Part shown: piece by piece, positions 6,105-6,107 of the stretch
Numbering within the stretch: the first letter of the stretch is position 1
Layout: the number at the start of each line of letters is the position of its first letter
Source: JAADHY01 sp964428935
GTDB taxonomy: Bacteria > Planctomycetota > Planctomycetia > Planctomycetales > Planctomycetaceae
NCBI GenBank assembly: GCA_964428935.1
Contig: CAYSAG010000313.1
Location: forward strand, 1-6,107
Direction: 5' to 3'
Length of the DNA: 6,107 nt
Made by a program: the position numbers and the translations under genes
Notes under the pieces: model-generated
The model's database searches: none
What the model was told of the DNA's origin: nothing
Seen by the model: the letters and a program-made list of their open reading frames with translations, nothing else

Positions 6105-6107
6105 TGT

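Overview
This is a GC-rich bacterial chromosome window (well over half G+C by eye), densely coding, with short gene gaps (50 to about 200 bases). The gene set suggests a planctomycete, probably of the Pirellulales type. The pointers are two exported type I sulfatases, a receiver domain fused to a small zinc ribbon, and a stand-alone FHA protein with an Ala/Pro linker. This assignment rests on gene content and style only; there is no marker gene here to prove it.

Layout, left to right. (1) 134-688, plus strand: a response-regulator receiver domain with a C-terminal Cys4 zinc ribbon and no classical DNA-binding output domain. (2) 780-1361, plus: a small FHA-domain protein that lacks some of the residues normally used to read phosphothreonine. 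(3) 1453-2049, plus: RsmD, the 16S rRNA guanine-N2 methyltransferase, a housekeeping gene. (4) 2241-2825, plus: a flavodoxin-fold NAD(P)H oxidoreductase. (5) 2919-4379, plus: a secreted sulfatase. (6) 4430-5905, minus: a second secreted sulfatase, distinct in sequence and convergent with the first. The final 47 bases are AT-rich and carry a promoter-like element reading rightward out of the window. No stretch over 300 bases lacks a gene. The first 133 bases and the gap at 2050-2240 hold nothing I can name.

How the genes relate. The receiver/zinc-ribbon and FHA genes are adjacent, co-directional phospho-signalling proteins and may work together, but nothing in the sequence proves it. RsmD and the oxidoreductase look like general cell functions. 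The two sulfatases carry signal peptides and would act outside the cytoplasm, removing sulfate esters from sulfated polysaccharides or similar substrates. Both need the cysteine of their C-x-P-x-R motif converted to formylglycine by an enzyme encoded elsewhere.

I did not find a convincing new multi-gene system. The most unusual signal is compositional. The trinucleotide GAT and its complement ATC are strongly depleted across the whole window, so isoleucine is mostly coded ATT although other C/T-ending codons mostly end in C. Smaller points of interest are the receiver/zinc-ribbon fusion, the degenerate FHA binding site, and a His-to-Asp change in the second sulfatase's GKWH motif.
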